Positions 1 to 7,964 of a stretch of 40,737 bases of DNA are shown piece by piece (within the stretch, counting starts at the first letter, position 1; every line of letters begins with the position of its first letter). The position numbers and the translations under genes were made by a program. The DNA is from Armatimonadota bacterium (GTDB lineage Bacteria > Armatimonadota > Zipacnadia > Zipacnadales > UBA11051): the NCBI GenBank assembly GCA_013178155.1, contig JABLXH010000039.1, positions 1 to 40,737 on the forward strand. Reading direction: 5' to 3'. The notes below the pieces were generated by a model, which did no database searches, was not told where the DNA came from, and saw only the letters and a program-made list of their open reading frames with translations.

Positions 1-1
1 T

Positions 2-187
2 GACTATCACGACAAGCCTGGCTTGGACATGGAGCAGCTTCGTTTGGTGCTGACGGAGGAGGGACTCAGCACCGTGTCCGAACGGATCTACAAGGACCGA
101 AAGACCGCGCTGATGGCCTGGGTAGACACCTGCTGGCTGAGGACGCCCAACTGGCGCTTTCGGCTCGTGGCCCGGAGAGGCGGCTAG
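2..187 (+). CDS. C-terminal fragment of an unidentified protein
   Basis: An open frame enters from the left edge and stops at TAG 185-187, giving 61 visible residues. It ends with a Trp/Arg-rich segment (WVDTCWLRTPNWRFRLVARR). The tail, with a helix, a DRKTALMAWV-like stretch and a final beta-like segment, is reminiscent of the C-terminus of class I SAM-dependent methyltransferases, but no catalytic motif is visible and this is only an impression. The next gene starts 2 nt after the stop, so the two are probably cotranscribed and translationally coupled. Identity needs the upstream sequence. Confidence 0.6.
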   Translation, partial: DYHDKPGLDMEQLRLVLTEEGLSTVSERIYKDRKTALMAWVDTCWLRTPNWRFRLVARRGG

Positions 188-189
188 GC

Positions 190-873
190 ATGGGCTTGGG
201 TCTGCGGGTCTCGCGTCTGCCGATCGCGGCCCTGCTCCTGGTTGGCTTGGGCGCATCGGCATGGGTGGCCTACAACCACTGGCGGGGCCGGCCGGTCACG
301 ATGTCGGAGGCGCGGTTCGAGGCCTACGCACGCGCCCGGTTTCTGCGGGAGCATCCGGGCGACAAGCCGCTGAACTGGGCGATCGGCGCCGCGGCCGAGC
401 GGTTTCACAGGGCAAAGCCCATGGGCAAGTTCGTGCTGTCACTGAAGCCGGGGAAGTGGGGCAACGATTGCTCGGATTTCGTGAACTGCGTCATAGACGA
501 GGGCCTGGGCGTCAAAGCCCGGTTCAAGCGGGGTTCCGGTCGGCACCTGGTGGGCGAGAGCTTTGTCCATTTCAGCTACGTACTGTGGGACCGCAAGAGC
601 CCGCTGCGGCCCGGAGACATACTCTCGGTAGCGCATTCGCCGTGGTACCGTCCCTACGAGGGCGCCAACTGGCACGTGGGGGTGGTCGGCACCGATGGCA
701 TGGTGTATGACTTCGTCAAACTGAGGAGCTGGACCGGTCCCCGCTATGGGCGACACACGACGGAGTGGTTCGTTCAGCACGCCAAGGGAAAGCTGGACGT
801 GGCCGTGACGCGGCTGCGCCCCGAGTATGCTTACAAGCTCAGGCCGGTGATTCCCGGGCCAGGGCACTACTAG
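190..873 (+). CDS. membrane-anchored NlpC/P60-like cysteine hydrolase (putative)
   Basis: 227 residues. Residues 8-27 form one hydrophobic N-terminal segment (signal anchor), so the rest should lie outside the membrane. The body has the order expected of the NlpC/P60-CHAP papain-like fold: a Cys in NDCSDFVN (C94, candidate nucleophile), a PGDIL turn (141-145) and a His in NWHVGVVG (H162, candidate base). That family usually cleaves peptidoglycan peptides or related amides. The substrate is not indicated here, and an uncharacterised relative is possible. The start ATG lies 2 nt downstream of the preceding stop. It converges on the pseudopilin gene 11 nt away, and no clear terminator separates them. 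Confidence 0.72.
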   Translation: MGLGLRVSRLPIAALLLVGLGASAWVAYNHWRGRPVTMSEARFEAYARARFLREHPGDKPLNWAIGAAAERFHRAKPMGKFVLSLKPGKWGNDCSDFVNCVIDEGLGVKARFKRGSGRHLVGESFVHFSYVLWDRKSPLRPGDILSVAHSPWYRPYEGANWHVGVVGTDGMVYDFVKLRSWTGPRYGRHTTEWFVQHAKGKLDVAVTRLRPEYAYKLRPVIPGPGHY

Positions 874-884
874 CTTGCCCCGGG

Positions 885-1517
885 TCAGTGCAGGGGATAG
901 TCCCACGCTTCGTCGTACTGGGCACGGTTGGCGGACTTGACGTGCCAGTCGCCGTACAGCACATTCCAGCGCCGGGCGTGGTGCGCTCGGCCCCCGTGCC
1001 AGTCGCCGTAGCCGTCAAAGAGCACGTTGATCCGCGCGGGGTCGCGCAATGCCTCCTGCCGTGAGAACGTGAAGGTCAGCTCGGTCCGGTACATGTAGCT
1101 GGTGCCGAAGGCATCAAAGGCGGTGGGTCGGCCATTCAGCGGCAGACCAACGTCCTCCAGTTCGTCAAAGCCTCCGTCGGAGGGGCAGTGCCACATCTCC
1201 CGACTCTTGACGTAGGGGTTCACCACCTCGTGCAGGTACCACATATAGGGGATCCAGGACTGCCAGTACGGGAAGTCGTTCCATATCACCGGCAGGTAGC
1301 GGTCGGCCGGGTCGACTCCCCAGGGGTAATGCCCGTCGTAATCGTCCATGTACATGGCCATGGCCATGCCCAGTTGCCTGAGGTTAGCCACACAGCGGGT
1401 AGACCTGGCTTTCGCCCGGGCTTGTGCAAACACAGGCAGAAGGATGGCTGTCAGCACCGCGATGATGCCTATGACCACGAGGAGTTCAACGAGTGTGAAG
1501 CCACGCCGGTGGTGCAA
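885..1517 (-). CDS. type II/IV pseudopilin-like protein, DUF1559-type (prepilin N-terminal methylation motif)
   Basis: 210 residues. The N-terminus is a short basic leader, then G6|F7 and Glu at mature position 5 ([10 protein letters not shown]), followed by a hydrophobic helix to about residue 28. This is the classic site for a prepilin peptidase that cleaves and N-methylates. After the helix come a Cys and an MYMDDYD-like stretch, and the C-terminus ends in a variant of the H-X9-DG box ([16 protein letters not shown]). This architecture is highly multiplied in Planctomycetota, Verrucomicrobiota and especially Armatimonadota. The protein would sit in the inner membrane or a pseudopilus. The start is TTG with a weak upstream purine stretch, and no in-frame ATG or GTG is available. 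No other secretion or pilus gene is in the window. Confidence 0.88.
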   Translation of the reverse strand: MHHRRGFTLVELLVVIGIIAVLTAILLPVFAQARAKARSTRCVANLRQLGMAMAMYMDDYDGHYPWGVDPADRYLPVIWNDFPYWQSWIPYMWYLHEVVNPYVKSREMWHCPSDGGFDELEDVGLPLNGRPTAFDAFGTSYMYRTELTFTFSRQEALRDPARINVLFDGYGDWHGGRAHHARRWNVLYGDWHVKSANRAQYDEAWDYPLH

Positions 1518-1594
1518 TCCTGACCCCGCAGACCCGTTATCTGTAGGCTACACCGGAGGCTGACGCCCGTGAGTGGCCGAAGGTTCCCTCGACC

Positions 1595-2278
1595 TCAGGC
1601 AAGCTCCAGGTCGTCGCGCTCAAACATCACTAACTGCGAGCATTCGCGACAGGGGGCAAAGCTCATTCGGTGAACCGGGCACGGACCGTGCCGGCGGAGC
1701 GCCTCCAGATGCGGTGGCGTCGCGTAGCCCTTGTGTTCGGCGAACCCGTACTGAGGATAGGAGCCGTCAAGCTCGCACATGAGCCGGTCGCGGGTGACTT
1801 TGGCGATGATGGACGCGGCGGCGATGGCGTAGCACTGTCGGTCACCGCCGACCACGTTGCGTTGGGCGATGCGGGTCCCCGGCAAGGGCCGCCCGTCCAC
1901 GAGGATCAGGGCGGGAGCAGGGGCAAGGCCCGACAGCGCCTCGTGCATGGCGCGGTGCGTCGCACGGAGGATGTTGAGGCGGTCTATGTCCGGCGCGGCG
2001 ACCACACCGACCGCCCAGGAGACAGCCTCGGCCGTGATGCGTTCCCACAGGGCGGCCCGGTCCTCGGGGGGCAGGAGCTTGGAGTCTGTAACATGGGGTA
2101 TGCGGGAGGTCGGCGGGAGGATAACCGCAGCAGCCACCACGGGGCCGGCCAGAGCGCCCCTTCCCGCCTCATCCACGCCTGCCACCAACTGGTATCCCTC
2201 GGCCCATGCCTGGCGCTCCAGGGTTCTCGGGGCTGCCGGCGGCAGCCGGCGTCGCGCAGGACGGTCGTCGCCTCTCAT
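1595..2278 (-). CDS. rnhB: ribonuclease HII
   Basis: 227 residues, normal length. The enzyme removes ribonucleotides and RNA from RNA:DNA hybrids in the cytoplasm. The four metal-binding acidic residues are in family context: D36-E37 in GVDEAGRG, D128 in LVDGR and D146 in the GGDRQCYAIAAAS segment. The AASIIAKVTRDR and GYATPPH motifs typical of RNase HII follow. There is an N-terminal extension of about 30 residues before the first motif. The ATG overlaps the TGA of the upstream gene (2275-2278, ATGA), so translation is probably coupled to the secreted DUF4139-like protein, an odd functional partner. Confidence 0.96.
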   Translation of the reverse strand: MRGDDRPARRRLPPAAPRTLERQAWAEGYQLVAGVDEAGRGALAGPVVAAAVILPPTSRIPHVTDSKLLPPEDRAALWERITAEAVSWAVGVVAAPDIDRLNILRATHRAMHEALSGLAPAPALILVDGRPLPGTRIAQRNVVGGDRQCYAIAAASIIAKVTRDRLMCELDGSYPQYGFAEHKGYATPPHLEALRRHGPCPVHRMSFAPCRECSQLVMFERDDLELA

Positions 2279-3372
2279 GGCTCCACGTTCAGGCGCTTGA
2301 CGGTGTAGCTGATGACAGCGCTCTCCCCGGCCTGGAGAGTGAGCGTGTATTCGACGGTGCTAGCGTCGAGGCGGTGCGAAGGGTGGCTCTCCCTGACCAT
2401 TGTCCACTGGCCCGGAATGCTCTCCCGCACCTTCAGCTCCGTGGGGCCACCGCGGCGATTGGCAAGCCCAAGATCGAACTGCTCCTCCAGGTCATAGAGC
2501 ACGACCCTGCGGTACACATCCGTCCGTTCGTTGAGCTGTACCGCCCGCACCCGGGTGCGGGACATGCTTACTTCCGGCGCTGGCCCCAGGTCCACCTCCA
2601 ATGGCTCATGGGGGGGGACGTAGGGAAGAGCCGCCTCGGTGATGGTCGCCAGCAGACCATCGGCACCCGGTGCATAGACCTTCAGGGGCCCGGCGGGTAG
2701 TGCGCAGGTGTCCAGCTCTGCTGTGCCTTCCCGTGCGACGCGCAGGACGGCATGCACGGCCGTCTGGTACCGGCTGAAGTCGCACAGATAGTAGGCCTGG
2801 TAGGGGATCTGCGCGTAGCGCTGGAGGTTGAGCAGGATGGTCTCACCGATGCCGAGGTCTGCGGTAAGCCGGCGGCCTGAGGGCAGAACCACCTCGGCGT
2901 CTGGGAACGGCTCTGGTCCCCCGTGACGCAGTGTCAGGTCGCAGTCCAGGTCCAGAGTGCTGTCAGCAGGGTGAAGAGTCATGCGGTAGGTAGTGGTGGT
3001 CTCCAGGCCCTTTACGGCGTACGCCAGCCGGAGGCGCGCCGCGGCGGGTGCGTCGGCCTGAAGCACCCACACGCTGCGGTTCGGCTCGCCGGGAGGCTGG
3101 ATTTCCTGAACGATTCTCACCCCCTCCGCAGGAGTCGCCACGGAGAGGCGGCTGGTCGCCGGGTCGGCACCGACAGAGGCAAAGTCGAAGGTGAGACGGT
3201 TCTCCCCCGGCACCAATGGAATGACGCTCTCCCGTAGCACATGCACGCCAGCCTGTCGGGTCACGACGAGACGCGGCGACCCGAACCGGGATATGAGACC
3301 AATCTGGGAGCAGTAAGCGGAACCTGTCGCCAAGACGAGCAGCGCCCACAGACCCGGCCGCAGACGTTCCAT
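2275..3372 (-). CDS. secreted DUF4139-like protein of unknown function
   Basis: 365 residues from the chosen ATG. An upstream in-frame GTG (3381) is less likely because AGGT then sits directly against it, whereas it lies 9 nt before the ATG. Residues 1-21 form a signal peptide. The rest is beta-rich. The central TTTTYRMTLHPADSTLDLDCD stretch and the C-terminal segment (VRESIPGQWTMV, then a QAGESAVISYTVK-like end) resemble DUF4139 proteins, which are secreted or outer-surface beta-sandwich proteins of unknown role. No catalytic motif is apparent. It overlaps rnhB by ATGA. It is divergent from the ugpC-like gene across a 251-bp regulatory region. Confidence 0.75.
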   Translation of the reverse strand: MERLRPGLWALLVLATGSAYCSQIGLISRFGSPRLVVTRQAGVHVLRESVIPLVPGENRLTFDFASVGADPATSRLSVATPAEGVRIVQEIQPPGEPNRSVWVLQADAPAAARLRLAYAVKGLETTTTYRMTLHPADSTLDLDCDLTLRHGGPEPFPDAEVVLPSGRRLTADLGIGETILLNLQRYAQIPYQAYYLCDFSRYQTAVHAVLRVAREGTAELDTCALPAGPLKVYAPGADGLLATITEAALPYVPPHEPLEVDLGPAPEVSMSRTRVRAVQLNERTDVYRRVVLYDLEEQFDLGLANRRGGPTELKVRESIPGQWTMVRESHPSHRLDASTVEYTLTLQAGESAVISYTVKRLNVEP

Positions 3373-3469
3373 CGGCCACACACCTCACAGAGCAACAGCA
3401 TCACCGCTGCCCATTCTGCCATCAGCCTGCCGGCACCTCCTCAGGCCTCAGGCCCGCCGGCCTCTCGCG

Positions 3470-3498
3470 TTGACACAGCCAGGGGGTTGGCCTATAAT
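3470..3498 (+). promoter_or_regulatory. consensus sigma-70 promoter for the ugpC-tatC-mrfA unit
   Basis: TTGACA at 3470-3475 and TATAAT at 3493-3498 are separated by exactly 17 bp, so both hexamers match the housekeeping consensus perfectly. Transcription should start near 3505, leaving a leader of about 119 nt before the ATG at 3624. Confidence 0.92.
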
Positions 3499-3515
3499 CC
3501 GCACTGAGGCGGGGT

Positions 3516-3590
3516 GGCTCCTCAGGGGAGCCTGTGAGCCCACCTGCGAACCAGTACCACCGAGAGCCGCCTGAATGTGTGTCCGGCGGC
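3516..3590 (+). promoter_or_regulatory. structured 5' leader of the ugpC-like gene (two hairpins)
   Basis: The predicted leader holds two inverted repeats. One is GGCTCC/GGAGCC at 3516-3521 and 3527-3532 (5-nt loop). The other is GCCGCC/GGCGGC at 3566-3571 and 3585-3590 (13-nt loop). No known riboswitch consensus was recognised. In GC-rich sequence such stems can arise by chance. Confidence 0.3.
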
Positions 3591-3623
3591 CTACACCTGC
3601 CTGCCCCGGAGTGTGCGACCCGC

Positions 3624-4730
3624 ATGGCGTCAGTGAGACTTGTCAATCTGACCAAGCGTTTCCCTGGCGTAGTTGCTGTGAACAACGTGAACCTGGAGAT
3701 CCGGGACAAGGAGTTCATGGTCCTGGTCGGCCCTTCGGGCTGCGGCAAGACGACGTGTCTCCGCATGATCGCCGGTCTGGAGGAGGCCTCGCAGGGTGAG
3801 ATCTGGATCGGTGACCGCCTCGTCAACGATGTCTCACCGAAGGACCGGGACATCGCTATGGTGTTCCAAAACTACGCGCTCTACCCACACATGAGCGTGT
3901 ATGAGAACATGGCCTTCGGCCTGAAGCTCCGCAAGGTTCCGCGGGAAGAGATCGCGCGTCGGGTGGCGGAGGCCGCCGACATGCTCGGCATAGACCAGCT
4001 CCTCAAGCGCCGCCCGAAGGAGCTGTCCGGTGGTCAACGACAACGCGTGGCGGTCGGACGGGCCATTGTGCGCGAGCCAGCCGTTTTCCTGATGGATGAG
4101 CCGCTGTCCAACCTGGACGCCAAGCTGCGGATTCAGACCCGTGCCGAGCTCATCAAGCTCCACCGCCGACTGGGAATCACCACCGTCTACGTCACCCACG
4201 ACCAGGTTGAGGCGATGACAATGGGTGACCGCATCGTCGTGATGAAGGACGGTGTGGTGCAACAGTGCGACGCGCCGCTCCAGATCTTCCGCTACCCGGC
4301 GAACAAGTTCGTGGCTGGCTTCATCGGCAGCCCGCCAATGAACTTCATTGACAGCACCGTCGAGAGCGACAACGGTAGTATCTTCATCCGCAGCGCCGGC
4401 TTCCGGGTGCAGATGGAGCCGGACCGTGCCGAAAAGTTGCGGGACTATATCGGCAAGGAAGTCACTTTCGGTATCCGTCCCACGGATATCTTCGACAAGA
4501 ACCTTTCCGCCGTGGTGGAACCCACACCCGGCAATACGGTGACCGTCGAGGTCGAGGTCATCGAGCCGATGGGCGCCGAGTCGGTTCTTTACGTGCGGTG
4601 CGGGGACCAGGATATTGTGGCAAGCCTCGACAGCGCCACGGGTGCCCGGGAGCGCGAGCCGCTGGAAGTCGTCTTTGACATGTCCAAGTGCCACGTGTTC
4701 GACAAGGACACGGAAGTCACCATTGTCTAG
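3624..4730 (+). CDS. ugpC: sugar/glycerol-3-phosphate ABC transporter ATP-binding protein (UgpC/MalK/MsmX family)
   Basis: 368 residues. It hydrolyses ATP to drive a carbohydrate importer on the inner face of the membrane. In order: Walker A GPSGCGKT (36-43), Q-loop Q82, signature LSGGQ (134-138), Walker B FLMDEP (155-160), D-loop SNLD and H-loop H192. A C-terminal MalK-type regulatory OB domain covers about residues 240-368. The ATG at 3624 was chosen by family length. A GTG at 3534 would add 30 unrelated residues. No permease or binding protein lies nearby, so it may be a shared ATPase serving several importers, as MsmX/MsiK do. It is driven by the consensus promoter at 3470-3498. Confidence 0.95.
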   Translation: MASVRLVNLTKRFPGVVAVNNVNLEIRDKEFMVLVGPSGCGKTTCLRMIAGLEEASQGEIWIGDRLVNDVSPKDRDIAMVFQNYALYPHMSVYENMAFGLKLRKVPREEIARRVAEAADMLGIDQLLKRRPKELSGGQRQRVAVGRAIVREPAVFLMDEPLSNLDAKLRIQTRAELIKLHRRLGITTVYVTHDQVEAMTMGDRIVVMKDGVVQQCDAPLQIFRYPANKFVAGFIGSPPMNFIDSTVESDNGSIFIRSAGFRVQMEPDRAEKLRDYIGKEVTFGIRPTDIFDKNLSAVVEPTPGNTVTVEVEVIEPMGAESVLYVRCGDQDIVASLDSATGAREREPLEVVFDMSKCHVFDKDTEVTIV

Positions 4731-4739
4731 CGCCGGACC

Positions 4740-4753
4740 GCACAGTACTGTGC
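4740..4753. repeat. 14-bp perfect palindrome
   Basis: GCACAGTACTGTGC reads identically on both strands and lies 10 nt after the ugpC-like stop codon. It could be a dimeric protein-binding site or part of the mRNA 3' structure. Function is unknown. Confidence 0.4.
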
Positions 4754-4760
4754 TCTGCTC

Positions 4761-4789
4761 GCGCCTCCGTCAGAGACTGATGGGGGCGC
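4761..4789 (+). terminator. hairpin between ugpC-like gene and tatC, possible attenuator
   Basis: GCGCCTCC (4761-4768) can pair with GGGGGCGC (4782-4789) to form an 8-bp stem with one G-U pair and a 13-nt loop. No T-run follows, so termination would be partial at best. It may separate expression of the ATPase from tatC. Confidence 0.35.
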
Positions 4790-4808
4790 TGCGGTTTCAG
4801 GAGGCGCC

Positions 4809-5654
4809 GTGAGAGACAGCGTGGAGGGTAGCTTCTGGGACCATCTGGAGGAGGCTCGCTGGGGCATCCTGCGAGGGCTTATCTACCTGCTCCTCGGTAC
4901 GCTGGCGGCTTGGGCGGGGCGCAACTGGCTGTTCGATCTGGTGCGCTATCCGGCGGAGGAGGGGGCACGGCGGGCGGGCATCGCAGACTTTGCTTTCCGC
5001 ATCTTCGATCCCGCCGGCGGCATTGTGCTCATGATGCAGACGGCACTGGTCGCCGGACTGATTCTGTCCACCCCGCTGTGGCTGTACGAGGTGGCGCGCT
5101 TCGTCGCTCCGGGCCTCACGCCGCAGGAACGACGCGTGGCACTGCTGCTGGTCCCCGCTGCGGTGGTGCTGTTCGTTGGAGGGGCGGCCTTCTGTTACTG
5201 GATCGCTCCCGCCGCCTTCGCCTTCCTGTTCGCCTTCAACGCCGGACTGGGCGTGGCACCCGAGGTCACCCTTACTTCGTACCTGTACTTCTTCCTGCGC
5301 CTGGTGGTCGTCTTCGGGCTGATCTTTGAGCTGCCCCTGGTGGTCATGTTCCTAGTGCACTTTGGGATCATGACCAGCGCCACTCTCTTGCGAGTCTGGC
5401 GTTCGGCCGTCGTCGTGATCCTGCTCGTGTCGGCCTTCGCCACGCCGACTACCGACCCCTTTACCATGGGCCTGATGGCCGGTCCGATGGTCCTGCTGTA
5501 TTTCGGGAGCGTGCTGCTCGGGCGCCTGGTGGAGAGACGCCGGGGGCCTGTCGCGGCGGAGGACGCTAGCTACGACCCCTATGGTCTGGGACAGCGGGAG
5601 GCCTCGGGTCTCGGCGGGCCCACAGGACCCACGGACCCGCCGGAGGGACTCTGA
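4809..5654 (+). CDS. tatC: Sec-independent protein translocase TatC
   Basis: 281 residues, polytopic with about six membrane segments. TatC is the receptor for twin-arginine signal peptides in the cytoplasmic membrane. The N-terminal cytosolic FWDHLEEAR segment corresponds to the conserved HLxELR motif, with a slightly divergent end. FGLIFELPLVVMF carries the conserved membrane Glu, and the family segment ATPTTDPF is present. The C-terminus ends in a Gly/Pro-rich tail. The start is GTG with AGGAGG 4-5 nt upstream. No tatA/tatB is in the window, so these must be elsewhere. Likely clients seen here are the Tat-signal proteins at 25515, 26699 and 30071. Confidence 0.95.
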   Translation: MRDSVEGSFWDHLEEARWGILRGLIYLLLGTLAAWAGRNWLFDLVRYPAEEGARRAGIADFAFRIFDPAGGIVLMMQTALVAGLILSTPLWLYEVARFVAPGLTPQERRVALLLVPAAVVLFVGGAAFCYWIAPAAFAFLFAFNAGLGVAPEVTLTSYLYFFLRLVVVFGLIFELPLVVMFLVHFGIMTSATLLRVWRSAVVVILLVSAFATPTTDPFTMGLMAGPMVLLYFGSVLLGRLVERRRGPVAAEDASYDPYGLGQREASGLGGPTGPTDPPEGL

Positions 5655-5657
5655 GCC

Positions 5658-7964
5658 GTGGACTTCGGGGCACTGCTGGACGAAATCCGCAACGACAGCG
5701 ATTACGCCGGCCAGATCGCCCATGTGCGCCAGACGGGTGGCCTCTCCCCCCGACTTGCCGACCTGCCGGCGGGGCTGTCGGCGCCTGTGGCCGAGATGCT
5801 GCGCGGACTGGGCATCGAGCGGCTCTACAGCCACCAGGCAGCGGCGGTGGCGGCGGCTCTGGACGGTGAGAATGTGACGACGGTATCTGGCACTGCGAGC
5901 GGGAAGACACTCACCTACCTGCTGCCCATTGTGGAGGCGATCCACCGCCGCGGCACCAGTCGCGCCCTGCTAGTCTATCCCACGAAAGCTCTGGCCCAGG
6001 ACCAGCTCCGCAAACTGCGGGAGTTCGGTGCCGGGAGACTCTTCACGGCCGCGACTTACGATGGAGACACGCCATCAGCGCAGCGCCGGTCCATCAAACA
6101 GCAGGCGCACGTGGTGCTGACAAACCCGGACATGCTGCACCTCGGCATCCTGCCTTACCATCACACCTGGTCGGATTTCCTGCGCAACCTCTCGTATGTG
6201 GTCCTGGATGAAGTCCACACCTATCGCGGGGTCTTTGGGGCCCACACAGCCAATGTCATGCGCCGACTGAGGCGCATCGCGCAGCACTATGGGGCCTCGC
6301 CGCAGTTCCTGTGCTGCAGCGCGACCATCGGCAATCCGCGCCAGCTCGCCGAGACGTTGACTGGGCTGCCCTGCCGGCTGGTAGATGACGACGGGGCGCC
6401 CAAGGGGCGGAAGTGGTTCGTCTTTTGGAACCCGCCGATCATCGAGAAGCTGACCGGGCGACGCCGCAGCGGCAACCTGGAAGCGGCCGACCTCATGGCC
6501 CGTCTCGTGCGCCACGGCATTCGCCATCTGACTTTCACTCTGGCTCGCAGCCAGGCCGAGCTCATACTGCGCTATGTGCGCGACCGCCTGCAGGAAAGCG
6601 GACAAGCCGATGCCGTGATGGCCTACCGGGGCGGGTACCTCCCGGCCGAGCGTCGAGAGATCGAGCGGCGTCTGTTCAGCGGCGAACTGCTCGGAGTGAC
6701 TGCCACCACGGCGCTTGAGCTTGGTGTGGACATCGGGGGCCTGGACGCCGTGCTGATGGCTGGCTACCCGGGGTCCATTGCCAGCACGTGGCAACAGGCT
6801 GGGCGTGCCGGTCGCGGTCAGCGGGACGCACTGGCGGTGCTGATAGGTCTGAGCGGACCGATCCATCAGTATGTGGTGAACAATCCCGACTACCTGCTCG
6901 AGGGGCGCAACGAGCAGGTGGTGCTGGACCCGGGCAACCCACTGATCCGGGCCGGCCATCTGCTGTGTGCGGCCTATGAACTGCCTCTGGACGCCAGGGA
7001 CAAGGCTTTCTTCGGCGATGACATGGAACCCACTCTGCAGATCCTGGCTGACGCAGGGTACCTTGCCCACCGCAGCAAGTGGTACTGGCTGGACCCTGAG
7101 GTGTACCCTGCCGCCGAGATCAGCATCCGCTCAGCTTCCGGTGCGGCCTACAGCATTGTCCTGTCGCCGTCGGGAGACCTGCTGGCCACCATGGACGCGG
7201 CCTCTGCGCCGCGCATGGTTCATCCAGGTGCCATCTACCTGCACGCGGGACAGACCTATCGGGTGGATGACCTCGATGTGGAGAAAAGGATCGCCCGCGT
7301 CACGCCCGCCGACGTGGACTACTACACGACCCCCCTGACGGCCAGTGAGGTGAGGCGGCTGGAGGTGCAGGAGCACAGTGCGCTGCGGTCGGGGCTGCGT
7401 CTCGAGTTGGCGGATGTTGAGGTCCGCACTCAGGTCATCGGGTTCAACCGCATCCGTCAGGTTACGGAACAGCAGTTAGGCAGCGAGAACCTCGATCTGC
7501 CCGCCGACACCTACGAGACTGTCGGTGTGTGGTTGCTGCCGCAGCCAGAGGCGCTGATGGGGGACACCGATTCGCCGTTGGACCTGGCAGGCTCTCTGCA
7601 CGCCCTGGAGCACGCGCTGATCGCCCTGCTACCCCTGTTCGTGCCCTGTGACCCCCACGACGTGGGCGGAGTGTCCAGTCCGCTGCACCCGGAGGTATCC
7701 GGGCCGGCGATCTGCATCTATGACGGGTATCCCGGTGGCGTGGGCCTGGTTCGGGCCGCCTACGAGCGGATGGTCGAACTACTGCAGGCAGCCGCCAACC
7801 GCCTGGCGACCTGCCCGTGCCAGGAAGGTTGCCCTGGTTGCATCCAGCAGCCATCTTGTGGCAGTATGAACCGCCCGCTGAGCAAGGGCGGCGCCCTGGC
7901 CCTGGCTAGCCACTGGCTCGGGAGCGGCGCCACCGACGCCACAGGAGAGGTCCATGGCGGTTGA
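5658..7964 (+). CDS. mrfA: DExH-box helicase with C-terminal DUF1998 zinc domain (MrfA/YprA-like)
   Basis: 768 residues. Superfamily 2 helicase: YSHQ (57-60), motif I GTASGKT (78-84), motif II DEVH (184-187), motif III SAT (221-223) and motif VI QQAGRAGR (379-386). The C-terminus carries a DUF1998-type Cys cluster (C719, C721, C725, C728, C734). This order matches Bacillus MrfA, a 3'-5' DNA translocase-helicase used in mitomycin-damage excision. The start is GTG, 3 nt after the tatC stop. The end overlaps the PHP phosphoesterase gene by 11 nt, so the two are translationally coupled. In Bacillus the partner is the exonuclease MrfB. Here the PHP protein occupies that place, which suggests but does not prove an equivalent role. 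Confidence 0.93.
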   Translation: MDFGALLDEIRNDSDYAGQIAHVRQTGGLSPRLADLPAGLSAPVAEMLRGLGIERLYSHQAAAVAAALDGENVTTVSGTASGKTLTYLLPIVEAIHRRGTSRALLVYPTKALAQDQLRKLREFGAGRLFTAATYDGDTPSAQRRSIKQQAHVVLTNPDMLHLGILPYHHTWSDFLRNLSYVVLDEVHTYRGVFGAHTANVMRRLRRIAQHYGASPQFLCCSATIGNPRQLAETLTGLPCRLVDDDGAPKGRKWFVFWNPPIIEKLTGRRRSGNLEAADLMARLVRHGIRHLTFTLARSQAELILRYVRDRLQESGQADAVMAYRGGYLPAERREIERRLFSGELLGVTATTALELGVDIGGLDAVLMAGYPGSIASTWQQAGRAGRGQRDALAVLIGLSGPIHQYVVNNPDYLLEGRNEQVVLDPGNPLIRAGHLLCAAYELPLDARDKAFFGDDMEPTLQILADAGYLAHRSKWYWLDPEVYPAAEISIRSASGAAYSIVLSPSGDLLATMDAASAPRMVHPGAIYLHAGQTYRVDDLDVEKRIARVTPADVDYYTTPLTASEVRRLEVQEHSALRSGLRLELADVEVRTQVIGFNRIRQVTEQQLGSENLDLPADTYETVGVWLLPQPEALMGDTDSPLDLAGSLHALEHALIALLPLFVPCDPHDVGGVSSPLHPEVSGPAICIYDGYPGGVGLVRAAYERMVELLQAAANRLATCPCQEGCPGCIQQPSCGSMNRPLSKGGALALASHWLGSGATDATGEVHGG

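Noticed and set aside
3534-3623. N-terminal 30-residue extension of the ABC ATPase from GTG 3534
   Set aside because: Family members begin at the MASVRLVNLTKRF-like segment. The extension is Pro/His/Cys-rich with no homologous feel, and it overlaps the predicted leader hairpins.
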